Shown: positions 1-6,013 of the stretch, one piece after another
Layout of the letters: each line of letters opens with the position of its first letter
Numbering within the stretch: the stretch's first letter is position 1
From: Natrialbaceae archaeon
Lineage (GTDB): Archaea > Halobacteriota > Halobacteria > Halobacteriales > Natrialbaceae
DNA length: 7,777 nt
Direction of reading: 5' to 3'
Assembly: GCA_003552325.1 (NCBI GenBank)
Contig: PUKM01000155.1
Location: forward strand, 1-7,777
Notes under the pieces: generated by a model
What the model saw: the letters and a program-made list of their open reading frames with translations, nothing else
Databases searched by the model: none
Told to the model about the DNA's origin: nothing
Made by a program: the position numbers and the translations under genes

Positions 1-150
1 AACCGCGAACCGGAAGCGGAAGAACGCGGCAAACTCCTTCGTCACGATGGCGAACGGACGACGATCGAGGACGTCCCCTGGGAAGCGGTCGAACATCTTG
101 CGGCCGACGACGTGGATTACGACACCAAACCCGAGGAGTGGCTGGCCTAA
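1..150 (+). CDS. C-terminal end of an unrecognised protein (partial)
   Basis: Frame 1 is open from the first base to a TAA at 148-150 and encodes 49 residues, ending in TKPEEWLA. The start lies outside the window. The segment is acidic and hydrophilic (EPEAEERG near its beginning, then VPWEAVEHLAADDVDYD), which is typical of a soluble haloarchaeal protein. I recognise no domain in it. No other frame here is as convincing, and the amino-acid composition matches the neighbouring real genes. It is followed by a 104-base gap with a long inverted repeat before the next plus-strand gene, so the two are probably separate transcription units. The call of coding sequence is fairly sure. The function is unknown. 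Confidence 0.7.
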   Translation, partial: NREPEAEERGKLLRHDGERTTIEDVPWEAVEHLAADDVDYDTKPEEWLA

Positions 151-205
151 GGGGACGGCGAACGCCTGAGGCCCCTCGAGATGGTGGTTCGTTGTTTTCA
201 CTCTC

Positions 206-233
206 GGGTATCCACTGGGCAAGACTGATACCC
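206..233. promoter_or_regulatory. Inverted repeat GGGTATC-N14-GATACCC before the small membrane protein gene
   Basis: Two perfect 7-base arms (206-212 and 227-233) are separated by 14 bases and sit 22 bases before the ATG at 255. The arm centres are 21 bases apart, about two helical turns, as expected for a dimeric DNA-binding protein. The right arm lies where a promoter box for a leaderless transcript would be. It could instead form a weak hairpin ending the upstream gene, but no T-tract follows. The repeat itself is visible in the sequence. Its role is inference. Confidence 0.4.
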
Positions 234-254
234 TTCCCTTACGAACATGAAGCC

Positions 255-536
255 ATGGTTAATTGGCTCCGACTCGGCGGCTGGGCCGTGCTGGCAATCC
301 TGGTCCTCTGGATCATCGTCCAGCTCGTGAGCATGGTGTTTTCGTTCATCGCCTGGCTCGTCAGCCTCCTGACGACCCTCCTCATACTCGCCCTCGTGGC
401 GGTAGCAGCGTACTGGCTATATACGAAACTGAGCGGGAACAGTAGTTCACAGCCGCGATCACGATCCCGGTCGCGTTCCTCGAGCCGGTCCCGGTCCAGC
501 TCGAGCGACCGTGAGAAAGAGAAACTCTTCGAGTAA
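255..536 (+). CDS. Small membrane protein with Arg/Ser-rich cytoplasmic-type tail
   Basis: This 93-residue protein begins MVNWLRLGGW. It has a long hydrophobic stretch at about residues 10-56, broken around residues 30-33, best read as two closely spaced membrane helices joined by a tight turn. The C-terminal third (about 66-93) is hydrophilic and dominated by alternating Arg and Ser, then DREKEKLFE. I recognise no named family; small proteins of this shape are common in haloarchaea. The frame stays open upstream to 138, but that extension (residues such as GLRGRRTPEAPRDGG) overlaps the previous gene's stop and is arginine-rich in the way of a non-coding frame, so the ATG at 255 is preferred. 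There is no Shine-Dalgarno sequence, which fits a leaderless transcript. The gene is convergent with ginS, with 41 bases between the stops. Function unknown. Confidence 0.7.
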   Translation: MVNWLRLGGWAVLAILVLWIIVQLVSMVFSFIAWLVSLLTTLLILALVAVAAYWLYTKLSGNSSSQPRSRSRSRSSSRSRSSSSDREKEKLFE

Positions 537-577
537 GCCTTTTTCAACCACGCTCGGTTGAGTCGACTCGCTGTCGG
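537..577. terminator. Convergent intergenic spacer with T-tract and short hairpin
   Basis: The spacer between the convergent membrane-protein and ginS genes begins with GCCTTTTTC. A run of five T on the plus strand is the usual archaeal terminator signal for the plus-strand gene. CAACC (545-549) and GGTTG (556-560) can form a five-pair stem with a six-base loop, extended by one T-A pair. No T-run is seen on the minus strand for ginS, so its terminator may lie inside the opposing gene. Confidence 0.4.
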
Positions 578-1546
578 CTACTCGAGTGGCTCGGCAGCCT
601 CGCGCTCGAGCAGTGGCGTCGCGTTCTGTTCCGGTAAGGTGACGACGTCGTTCGCCGCGAGGGTGTACTCCCGTTGGTCGATGCCGAGGAACGAGCCAAC
701 GTCTTTCGTGATCTTGACTGTGACTCGGTCGACTGCTGGATCTGGTGGCGCCTCATCTTCCACCGGTTCGTCTCCGTCACCGTGGGCGTCGGTATCTGCC
801 TCAGTCTCTGTGCCTCGACCAGCAGCCGCTGGTGTCGAGGAGGACTGATCGACGTCTGCTCGAGAATCTGCCGGACTCGGGTCGGTGGTGCCCCGAATCG
901 AATCATCCACTTCGGCGCCCTGCTGTTCGAGGGAGTCCGCTGGTTCGGACTCGGGCGGGGGTGGCGGCGGTGCAGTCGTCGGATCGGGGTCGAACCCATC
1001 ACCCATCGCGTCAGCCACGCTGACGCCGTCCTCGGGTGACGGAGCCGGGTCCTGTGCGCGTGATGGATCCACAGATGCACCAGATCCAGCCGGCTCAGAG
1101 TCAGTTACCGACGCCTCGGTTGTCGTGTTAGCCTCGACAGGTGGCTCGGTCTCGGCCCCGCCGTTGTCGAGCACCTCGAGCACGCGCGTTTTGTTAGTCG
1201 AAATCCGCTCGACCAAATCCTCGAACAGATCCGCTTCTTCGGCGGTGAGTCCGTCGTCGTCAGCCGGCATTCCTGCGGCTGCGAGACTGGCCTGTTTGAC
1301 CAACTTCCCCATCCGGCGCTCGTAAATCGCTTCGACGACGTCTTTCGCGGTTTCGATTTCGTCGGTCAAACGACTGACCTCCGGGGACGAAAAGGGGTCC
1401 GACGCTTCCTCCGCGACGCGCTCGCGCTCCCCCTCGAGGTTCGCGATGTACTCGCCGACTTCCTGGTAAAACGAGGGACGCAGGTGCTGGAGGCTGTCTT
1501 TCTGGCGCTCCTTGCTCTGGACCGTGCGCAACTCGTCGAGATTCAT
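578..1546 (-). CDS. ginS: Archaeal GINS complex subunit (Gins51/Gins15 type)
   Basis: GINS is part of the replicative helicase assembly: it bridges MCM, the Cdc45/GAN-type factor and primase at the fork. This 322-residue protein opens with MNLDELRTVQSKERQKDSLQ, the typical start of the haloarchaeal Gins51 A domain, which is helical to about residue 127. Residues about 128-270 form a long acidic linker rich in Pro, Ser, Thr, Asp and Glu, with a run of six prolines at 193-198. A compact B domain follows at about 272-318 (VKITKDVGSFLGID, then VVTLPEQNATPLLERE), the small beta domain found at the C-terminus of Gins51-type proteins. Archaeal Gins51 is usually below 200 residues, so the extra length is almost all linker. 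The ATG overlaps the priS stop as ATGA, indicating translational coupling and one operon. Family call sure; linker role unknown. Confidence 0.93.
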   Translation of the reverse strand: MNLDELRTVQSKERQKDSLQHLRPSFYQEVGEYIANLEGERERVAEEASDPFSSPEVSRLTDEIETAKDVVEAIYERRMGKLVKQASLAAAGMPADDDGLTAEEADLFEDLVERISTNKTRVLEVLDNGGAETEPPVEANTTTEASVTDSEPAGSGASVDPSRAQDPAPSPEDGVSVADAMGDGFDPDPTTAPPPPPPESEPADSLEQQGAEVDDSIRGTTDPSPADSRADVDQSSSTPAAAGRGTETEADTDAHGDGDEPVEDEAPPDPAVDRVTVKITKDVGSFLGIDQREYTLAANDVVTLPEQNATPLLEREAAEPLE

Positions 1547-2718
1547 TCTTTTTCTTTCTCCGCTCTGCCGCGTGCCATGAGAAACATAGCAACGTACTCC
1601 GGTAGTGACTGCTCACCCGCCGTGATTGTAAAGATATCGCCACCGAGTGAAACGTCACCGCCACGGGTCACGTTGACGGCGATTTCGTGGTCTTTGAACG
1701 TGTCCGGGACGGCGTCGACCAGTGGATCGAACGCCTCGAGGTCCTCGCGTGGGATGCGTTTGGTTTCGAGCGCGCTTCCCCCGTGAAGGCTGCCAGGGAG
1801 TCGAATCAATCGGTTCGTGTCGGTGGTAACGGGTTCGTCGATTGGGGCATTGTCCTCCTCGACCGCTTGCGTGGCGAACCGTTCGGCCAACTGCGAAATC
1901 GCGGTGTGAACGGTCACGTTTCCGGCCTCGAGTTCAGCGCGATTGGTGCGTGCTGCCGTTAACGTCGCTTGTGCCTTCCCGGCACCGATGCCGTCGAACG
2001 ACTGCAAACGCTCGAGTGCGTCCTCGTCTTCGAGGGCCAGCAACTCGTCGATGTAGCGCATGAAGTGGCGGTGCGTTCGCCTCCCCCAGCCGCCATCGAT
2101 CGCGAGGTGTCGCCGCTGCGTCGGTGTTTTTCGGCCCAGTCCAGCCACCGTTTCCGTCCGAATCAACTCGTCGTACTCGAGGCCGATCCCGCGCACGTAG
2201 TCGACGATTTCGCGTCGGTGTTCCCGCTCGAGGTGTTGGACTGCCTCATCCCTGACGTGGACGTGATAGCCCCTGCCACCGGAAAACACGATCTCTAGGT
2301 CCTCGAACGCGAAGTCATCCTCCAGGAAATCAAGCAGACGGTAGAGAGCGTCCTTACACGTCTCGAGCATCTCTTCGTAGGAGTCCTCGCCGAGGGTGAC
2401 CCGCGGCAGATGATCGGCGTCGAGGTCGAAGACGAGGTCAGACGACCGCCAGTCCTTTTCGCTCATTGACGGTGCTCCCGGGTCGCGATACCGCCCGACT
2501 GAAAAATACACGTGCTGTGGTCGTTTGCGCTCGAGGAAATCCTCGAGCGAGCCGAGTTCGAGAAGCGATCGGTGTCGGACCATCGTGGTCTGTGGCCCGT
2601 CGGTGAACGGGATGTATCCCCACTCGCGCTCGTTGGCGTCAGGTGGTGGGGTGATCTCCGTCCGGCGATAATGGTCGCGGAATCGGCCGCGAAGGTACGC
2701 CCTGGTTCGCTCCTCCAT
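1543..2718 (-). CDS. priS: DNA primase small (catalytic) subunit PriS
   Basis: This is the catalytic subunit of archaeo-eukaryotic primase, which makes RNA or DNA primers together with PriL. The protein is 391 residues, a normal length. Family motifs are in order: the metal-binding FDLDAD at 97-102 (D98 and D100 are the expected catalytic aspartates), SGGRGYHVHV at 146-155, a likely third metal-binding Asp at D294 (IDEPVTTD), and the nucleotide-binding RLIRLPGSLHGGSAL at 303-317. The only cysteine is C121, so the Cys/His zinc knuckle found after the first motif in many archaeal PriS proteins cannot be assembled here. The start at 2718 is backed by a promoter box about 30 bases upstream. The gene overlaps ginS by 4 bases, putting primase and GINS in one operon, an arrangement that fits their joint work at the fork. 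Confidence 0.96.
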   Translation of the reverse strand: MEERTRAYLRGRFRDHYRRTEITPPPDANEREWGYIPFTDGPQTTMVRHRSLLELGSLEDFLERKRPQHVYFSVGRYRDPGAPSMSEKDWRSSDLVFDLDADHLPRVTLGEDSYEEMLETCKDALYRLLDFLEDDFAFEDLEIVFSGGRGYHVHVRDEAVQHLEREHRREIVDYVRGIGLEYDELIRTETVAGLGRKTPTQRRHLAIDGGWGRRTHRHFMRYIDELLALEDEDALERLQSFDGIGAGKAQATLTAARTNRAELEAGNVTVHTAISQLAERFATQAVEEDNAPIDEPVTTDTNRLIRLPGSLHGGSALETKRIPREDLEAFDPLVDAVPDTFKDHEIAVNVTRGGDVSLGGDIFTITAGEQSLPEYVAMFLMARGRAEKEKE

Positions 2719-2742
2719 TCGTCTCCGGTACTCGGGGGCTAG

Positions 2743-2760
2743 AACATATAGTCGTTTCCG
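2743..2760 (-). promoter_or_regulatory. priS-ginS promoter (TATA box with BRE-like element)
   Basis: Read on the minus strand, a purine-rich CGGAAACGA (2760-2752) is followed directly by CTATATGTT (2751-2743). The TATA-like core is centred about 30 bases before the priS ATG. This matches the archaeal BRE/TATA arrangement for a leaderless or nearly leaderless transcript. No Shine-Dalgarno sequence precedes the start, which agrees. Confidence 0.6.
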
Positions 2761-2800
2761 AATGCACTACGTCGGACTGCCCAGGAGTAAAGTCGCCGGT

Positions 2801-2812
2801 CACCGCACGGTG
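2801..2812 (-). terminator. Hairpin CACCG-CA-CGGTG just after the hydrolase gene
   Basis: A perfect five-pair inverted repeat with a two-base centre lies three bases beyond the stop codon of the alpha/beta hydrolase gene (stop at 2815-2817 on the minus strand). Only a short TTT follows on the minus strand, so it is a weak terminator candidate. The priS promoter lies about 40 bases further on, so some separation of the two units is expected here. Confidence 0.3.
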
Positions 2813-2814
2813 TC

Positions 2815-3756
2815 TCAGCCCTCGACCTGTGGCAGCTCGGCCTCGACGTACTCGAGGAAGCGTGCCGGATGTTCGGCATGTGGCAACTGTGTTGCGTAGT
2901 CGATGACGACGAGGTCGAGGTCAGCCGCGTCTGCCAACTCCCGGCCATCACGGAGGGGGACCAGTTCAGCGTCTCGTCCCCAGATGAGTGTGGTTTCGAT
3001 ATCGAGGGCTGCGAGTTCCGTCGCCAGGTCGAAATCGGGGTCGAGCGTCCCCGATGCGAACGACGCTGGGGCATACTTCGCGCCCGGTTGGTGGGCACTT
3101 CGCCAGGCATACTCGAGTTCCTCCTGGTCGATACGGTTCGAGTCGTAGTAGCCATCACGTTCGTAGAAGTATCGGATTGCGGGCCTGCTTGCGAGGAGGT
3201 TGAACAATCCGGTGCCGATGAGTGGGGATCGAAGGAGGGTCCGCAACCAGGGCCGTTCGTCGCCGGTCTCAGCAAGCGGGCAGATCAAGAAGAGCCGCTC
3301 GAGTTCGAGGTCCGTCGCGTCGCTCGCGGCTTCGACGACGAACGCTCCCGTGAGCGAGGAAGCGATGACGATCGGGTTCTCGGTGGTTTCCTGGATGAAC
3401 TCGCGGATGAACGCCGCATAAAGCCCGGGCGAGTAGACCAGTGGCGGACGCTCAGAACGACCGAATCCAGGGAGGTCGACAGCGATGACTCGAAACGATT
3501 CTGACAGCTGCTCGACGATAGGGGCGAATTCCTGGCTACTCGCCCCGGCGTGGATGCTGTGGAGCAACACCAGTGGTGGGGCATCCGGCTCACCGGCGAC
3601 GGTGTAGCTGGTTTCTATCCCGCGCCAGCGGTATGTGCGTTCGACCCCGGGCAACGGATTGTCGAGTGGGCCGGCCCGCCGCTCGAGGAGTCGGTTGCCA
3701 GCCGCGACTGCGCCGACGGTCGCCGCACCTGCGCCGAGTAACTTGCGGAGTTGCAT
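2815..3756 (-). CDS. Alpha/beta-hydrolase-fold protein with non-canonical catalytic residues
   Basis: The protein is 313 residues, starting MQLRKLLGAGAATVGAVAAG, whose hydrophobic N-terminus could be a membrane anchor. Fold landmarks are LVLLHSIHAG (62-71, oxyanion-strand region), DLPGFGRSERPP (94-105), the nucleophile elbow ASSLTG (132-137, candidate nucleophile S134), a conserved-looking WLRTLLRSPLIGTGLFN cap segment, and WGRDAELVP (259-267, candidate acid D262). The elbow lacks the usual Gly-x-Ser-x-Gly glycines. Where the family normally has a Gly-His pair before the LPH.E segment, this protein has T289-Q290; the nearest histidine is H293. It may be a divergent esterase-like enzyme using H293, or a non-catalytic member. 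The frame is open to 4059, but that extension runs through dpsA and is not coding. A promoter-like box 28 bases before the ATG supports this start. Substrate unknown. Confidence 0.85.
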   Translation of the reverse strand: MQLRKLLGAGAATVGAVAAGNRLLERRAGPLDNPLPGVERTYRWRGIETSYTVAGEPDAPPLVLLHSIHAGASSQEFAPIVEQLSESFRVIAVDLPGFGRSERPPLVYSPGLYAAFIREFIQETTENPIVIASSLTGAFVVEAASDATDLELERLFLICPLAETGDERPWLRTLLRSPLIGTGLFNLLASRPAIRYFYERDGYYDSNRIDQEELEYAWRSAHQPGAKYAPASFASGTLDPDFDLATELAALDIETTLIWGRDAELVPLRDGRELADAADLDLVVIDYATQLPHAEHPARFLEYVEAELPQVEG

Positions 3757-3780
3757 ACAAACGAATAGGGGGGCGCGAAC

Positions 3781-3800
3781 CTTATGCGTGCGGTTTGCAC
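3781..3800 (-). promoter_or_regulatory. Promoter box for the alpha/beta hydrolase gene
   Basis: On the minus strand, the sequence from 3800 to 3781 ends in GCATAAG, centred about 28 bases before the ATG at 3756. The spacing is right for a leaderless haloarchaeal transcript. No ribosome binding site is visible between the box and the ATG. Confidence 0.45.
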
Positions 3801-3821
3801 TCGTTCTCGGTAGCGAACGTT

Positions 3822-3871
3822 GAAAAGAAAACCGAAGCCGCCCTCCTCGTTTTCCTAGGGTCGCTTCCCTA
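3822..3871 (-). terminator. dpsA terminator: hairpin and T-rich tract
   Basis: Immediately after the dpsA stop, TAGGG (3856-3860) and CCCTA (3867-3871) form a perfect five-pair stem with a six-base loop. Further along, the minus strand reads GGTTTTCTTTTCA (3833-3821), a T-rich tract of the kind that ends archaeal transcription. Together they suggest dpsA is transcribed alone and the hydrolase gene has its own promoter. Confidence 0.5.
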
Positions 3872-4417
3872 CTAGTGCGTCGCTTCCTCGAGCACGAGCG
3901 TTTCGTCCTCCAGGTAGTGTTCGAAGTGGTGTCCATCGTCTTCGACGATGACCAGGATCTCCCGGAGAATCTGTGCGGTTGCGTGGTCTCCGAGGTTGGT
4001 CGCCAGTTCGATACTGTCACGGAGTGATTCGATAATGTCACCGTAGATTTCCAGGTCATTCGCCATCATCGTCCGGAGGTCGTAGACATCTTCACCCTCG
4101 AACTGAACGGTGGCTCGTCGCTCGAGGTTTGTCGGGCCAGAGACAGGGACGCCGCCGAGTGCCGTCACACGCTCGGCGATTCGGTCAGCACCTTCCTCTG
4201 CGTGTTCGTAGGCCTCCTGGAAGAAGATGTGCAGGTCACGGAACTCCGCACCTTCGACGACCCAGTGGTGTTTTTTCAGCTGGTGATAGAGGACGTACGT
4301 GTTCGCCAGCTCGGTGTTCAGCGCGTCGACGACCTGTGCGGCTTTTTCTCTCTCGAGTCGAAGCGGGTTCTCCTCGACGGTATCTGCCTGTTGGCGGACG
4401 GTTTTCTGGGTACTCAT
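3872..4417 (-). CDS. dpsA: DpsA, Dps-type ferritin (iron storage and DNA/oxidative protection)
   Basis: This 181-residue cytoplasmic ferritin-like protein assembles in its family into a 12-subunit cage that oxidises Fe(II) and stores Fe(III), limiting peroxide damage. It closely resembles Halobacterium salinarum DpsA in length and sequence as I remember them, including MSTQK at the start and LYHQLKKHHW. Ferroxidase-site residues typical of Dps are present: H51 before W52, H63 in FRDLH, and D78 and E82 in ADRIAER. The four-helix bundle continues through DVYDLRTMMANDLEIYGDII and ILREILVIVEDDGHHFEHYL, with extra histidines (H167, H168, H171) that recall the iron-translocation and nucleation histidines of the haloarchaeal protein. 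It is complete and has normal composition. It is divergent from a PfkB kinase gene and has a TATA box 30 bases before its ATG. Confidence 0.96.
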   Translation of the reverse strand: MSTQKTVRQQADTVEENPLRLEREKAAQVVDALNTELANTYVLYHQLKKHHWVVEGAEFRDLHIFFQEAYEHAEEGADRIAERVTALGGVPVSGPTNLERRATVQFEGEDVYDLRTMMANDLEIYGDIIESLRDSIELATNLGDHATAQILREILVIVEDDGHHFEHYLEDETLVLEEATH

Positions 4418-4442
4418 TGCATCTCAAGCTACGACGCCAACC

Positions 4443-4456
4443 ATCATAAACGCTTT
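4443..4456 (-). promoter_or_regulatory. dpsA promoter
   Basis: The minus strand reads GAAAGCGTTTATGATG from 4457 to 4442. The TTTATG core (4450-4445) is centred about 30 bases before the ATG at 4417, and a purine-rich GAAAG BRE-like element lies just upstream. No Shine-Dalgarno sequence precedes dpsA, fitting a leaderless message. Confidence 0.55.
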
Positions 4457-4488
4457 CCAAGGAGAAGTTTTTGTACTGCCTTAGAAAT

Positions 4489-4524
4489 TGTTTTTTATGA
4501 ATTTGGAATATTAGTTCACCAAAT
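4489..4524 (+). promoter_or_regulatory. Promoter and candidate operator ATTTGG-N12-CCAAAT of the PfkB kinase gene
   Basis: This is an A/T-rich island in otherwise G+C-rich DNA. Candidate TATA elements are TTTTTTATG (4490-4498) and AATATTAG (4507-4514). The second is bracketed by a perfect six-base inverted repeat, ATTTGG (4501-4506) and CCAAAT (4519-4524). A protein bound to both arms would cover the promoter core. Transcription from this box would give a leader of roughly 40 bases, agreeing with the GGAG ribosome binding site before the start codon. The repeat is seen directly; operator function is inference. Confidence 0.45.
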
Positions 4525-4571
4525 GCGCTATCAGGGGAGACTGAGGGACGGTCCAGTTCTCCTCAGCGACC

Positions 4572-4575
4572 GGAG
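4572..4575 (+). promoter_or_regulatory. Ribosome binding site GGAG of the PfkB kinase gene
   Basis: GGAG lies five bases before the ATG at 4581 and favours that start over the ATG at 4608, which has nothing similar in front of it. It is one of the few Shine-Dalgarno sequences in this window. Confidence 0.5.
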
Positions 4576-4580
4576 TACTC

Positions 4581-5585
4581 ATGTCGATTACAGACACACG
4601 ACCGTACATGCACTCACGTCTCCTCATCGCCGGGGAAACGCTCGTGGATTTCCTCCCAACGACGCCGGGCCCACTCGAGACCGTGTCCGGATTCGATCGC
4701 CGACCGGGCGGGGCCCCGGCCAACGTTGCCGTCGGCCTCGCCAGGCTCGGGCTGCCCCCTCTGTTCTGGACGCGCGTCGGCAACGATCCCTTCGGCCAGT
4801 ATCTCGAGGCAGTGCTGCTTGAGGAGGGTATCCCCACACCCTATCTTCGTTCCGATCCCGACGCACAGACGTCACTGGCGTTCGTCACGCACGACGAAAC
4901 CGGCGACCGGACGTTTTCGTTTTATCGAGATGGAACGGCGGATACCCGACTCGAGCCAGGGTTCGTCGAAGATGAGACGCTCAATGAGCTGGAGTGGGTC
5001 CACGCTGGTGGGGTCACCCTCGCGAGCGGTCGTTCTCGCCGGGCCACACTCGAGTTACTCGAGCGAGCGAGTGCACGGGGGTGTACCGTGTCGTTCGATC
5101 CGAACGTTCGGCCGGAGTTGTGGCCCTCGCCCACCGCACTCGTGGACGTGTGTCGAGAAGCACTCACACACGTGGATATCCTCAAAGCTACTGACGACGA
5201 ACTCGAGTCACTCGGGTTCGACGGTGATTCGACCGTGGAACGTGCTCAGGGGGCACTGAAATACGGCCCAGAAATCGTGTACGTAACGCGAGGGGGCGCT
5301 GGGGCATTGGCAGTCACCAAAGATGGGACACAGCTCGAACACGAGGGCTACGACGTCGACGTTGTCGATACGACCGGAGCCGGGGACGCGTTCACCACCG
5401 GGCTCATTGCGGGCAGCCACCTGGAACTGACGGACTCGGAGACCCTGGCGTTCGCCAATCGGATTGCGGCGGAAGCCACGACGGCGACTGGTGCGATGTC
5501 TGCGTTGCCGACTCGTGAGGACGTTCGTGAGCTGGCCGATATCGACATTGATCTCGATTTCGACCTCGAGCAGCACAATGAATAA
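4581..5585 (+). CDS. PfkB-family sugar kinase, fructokinase/ketohexokinase-like
   Basis: A 334-residue cytoplasmic kinase of the ribokinase/PfkB family, which transfers phosphate from ATP to a sugar hydroxyl. Landmarks are LLIAGETLVDFLP (14-26), the sugar-binding signature GGAPANVAVGLARLG (43-57), FSFYRDGTAD (112-121, a fructokinase-like lid segment), FDPNVRPELW (172-181), VTRGGAGAL (235-243), and the ATP/anion-hole signature DTTGAGDAF (263-271) with catalytic base D269. TATGAMSALPT (301-311) is the usual fructokinase-like C-terminal motif. The overall pattern favours a ketohexokinase or fructokinase, but a 2-keto-3-deoxygluconate kinase cannot be excluded by eye. The end overlaps the next gene by 8 bases, so the two are probably translated from one message. 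The C-terminal tail (IDIDLDFDLEQHNE) is extra acidic and likely disordered. ATG 4608 is a possible shorter start. Confidence 0.9.
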   Translation: MSITDTRPYMHSRLLIAGETLVDFLPTTPGPLETVSGFDRRPGGAPANVAVGLARLGLPPLFWTRVGNDPFGQYLEAVLLEEGIPTPYLRSDPDAQTSLAFVTHDETGDRTFSFYRDGTADTRLEPGFVEDETLNELEWVHAGGVTLASGRSRRATLELLERASARGCTVSFDPNVRPELWPSPTALVDVCREALTHVDILKATDDELESLGFDGDSTVERAQGALKYGPEIVYVTRGGAGALAVTKDGTQLEHEGYDVDVVDTTGAGDAFTTGLIAGSHLELTDSETLAFANRIAAEATTATGAMSALPTREDVRELADIDIDLDFDLEQHNE

Positions 5586-5997
5586 CGAGGACACTCCACT
5601 TGAACGGCAATGTCAGAGGCGACTCCGAGAAAACCACCAGAAGGTCCTCGAGGAACTTACGGCGGCCGGAGACGCCGTCGCCGAGGACTGGGATGGTCCG
5701 TCCCTGGGGGAAGGCCGTAAACTCGTTGAGGCGCTTCGCGGGGAACTGGAGCGTCGAGGGCTGCTCGAGGCACTCACGGACGTGCTGATCGATCTCGTTG
5801 CGGCAACGGGCCACAGGCTCCAGGCACCGCCGGTCGCAGGCCCGCCGTACGTCGTCGTCGCGAGTCGTGGCCCGCTGTGTCGGGCGACGATCGACCCGGG
5901 GCGGCTCGTGGTCCAGTTCGAACTCTTCGAGCCGCTCGAGGACACGCGTCACTATCGCCGCCTCGAGGCCATCGAGCCCACAGTCGCCCTCCGATAG
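5578..5997 (+). CDS. Conserved haloarchaeal protein of unknown function
   Basis: A 139-residue soluble protein starting MNNEDTPLER. The first half (about 10-78) is helical and charged (LRENHQKVLEELTAAGD, KLVEALRGELERRGLLEALT). The second half is a predicted beta segment, PPYVVVASRGPLCRATIDPG then LVVQFELFEP (110-119), ending in YRRLEAIEP. The shape seems familiar from haloarchaeal proteins without assigned function, but I cannot name the family. Its ATG lies inside the last codons of the sugar kinase gene (8-base overlap) with no Shine-Dalgarno sequence of its own, so translation is probably coupled to the kinase. The frame is open upstream to 5464, but that part overlaps the kinase and is arginine-rich noise. 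A helper role linked to the kinase is only suggested by position. Confidence 0.75.
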   Translation: MNNEDTPLERQCQRRLRENHQKVLEELTAAGDAVAEDWDGPSLGEGRKLVEALRGELERRGLLEALTDVLIDLVAATGHRLQAPPVAGPPYVVVASRGPLCRATIDPGRLVVQFELFEPLEDTRHYRRLEAIEPTVALR

Positions 5998-6013
5998 TGT
6001 ACTTCGAGAGACT

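Noticed and set aside
138..254. Upstream extension of the small membrane protein
   Set aside because: It begins inside the preceding gene and is basic and non-conserved in appearance. It would also place a regulatory-looking inverted repeat inside the coding region.
544..1080. Minus-strand open frame of 178 residues inside ginS
   Set aside because: It overlaps the ginS linker in another frame and is rich in Arg, Ser, Thr and Pro, as expected from a shadow of high-G+C coding DNA. ginS itself has recognisable A and B domains.
3757..4059. Upstream extension of the alpha/beta hydrolase frame
   Set aside because: The extra 101 residues run through dpsA in a different frame and look like noise. 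A promoter-like box directly upstream supports the start at 3756.
5464..5577. Upstream extension of the unknown gene that overlaps the sugar kinase
   Set aside because: The added residues are Arg/Ser-rich and lie fully within the kinase. The ATG at 5578 gives an acidic haloarchaeal N-terminus.
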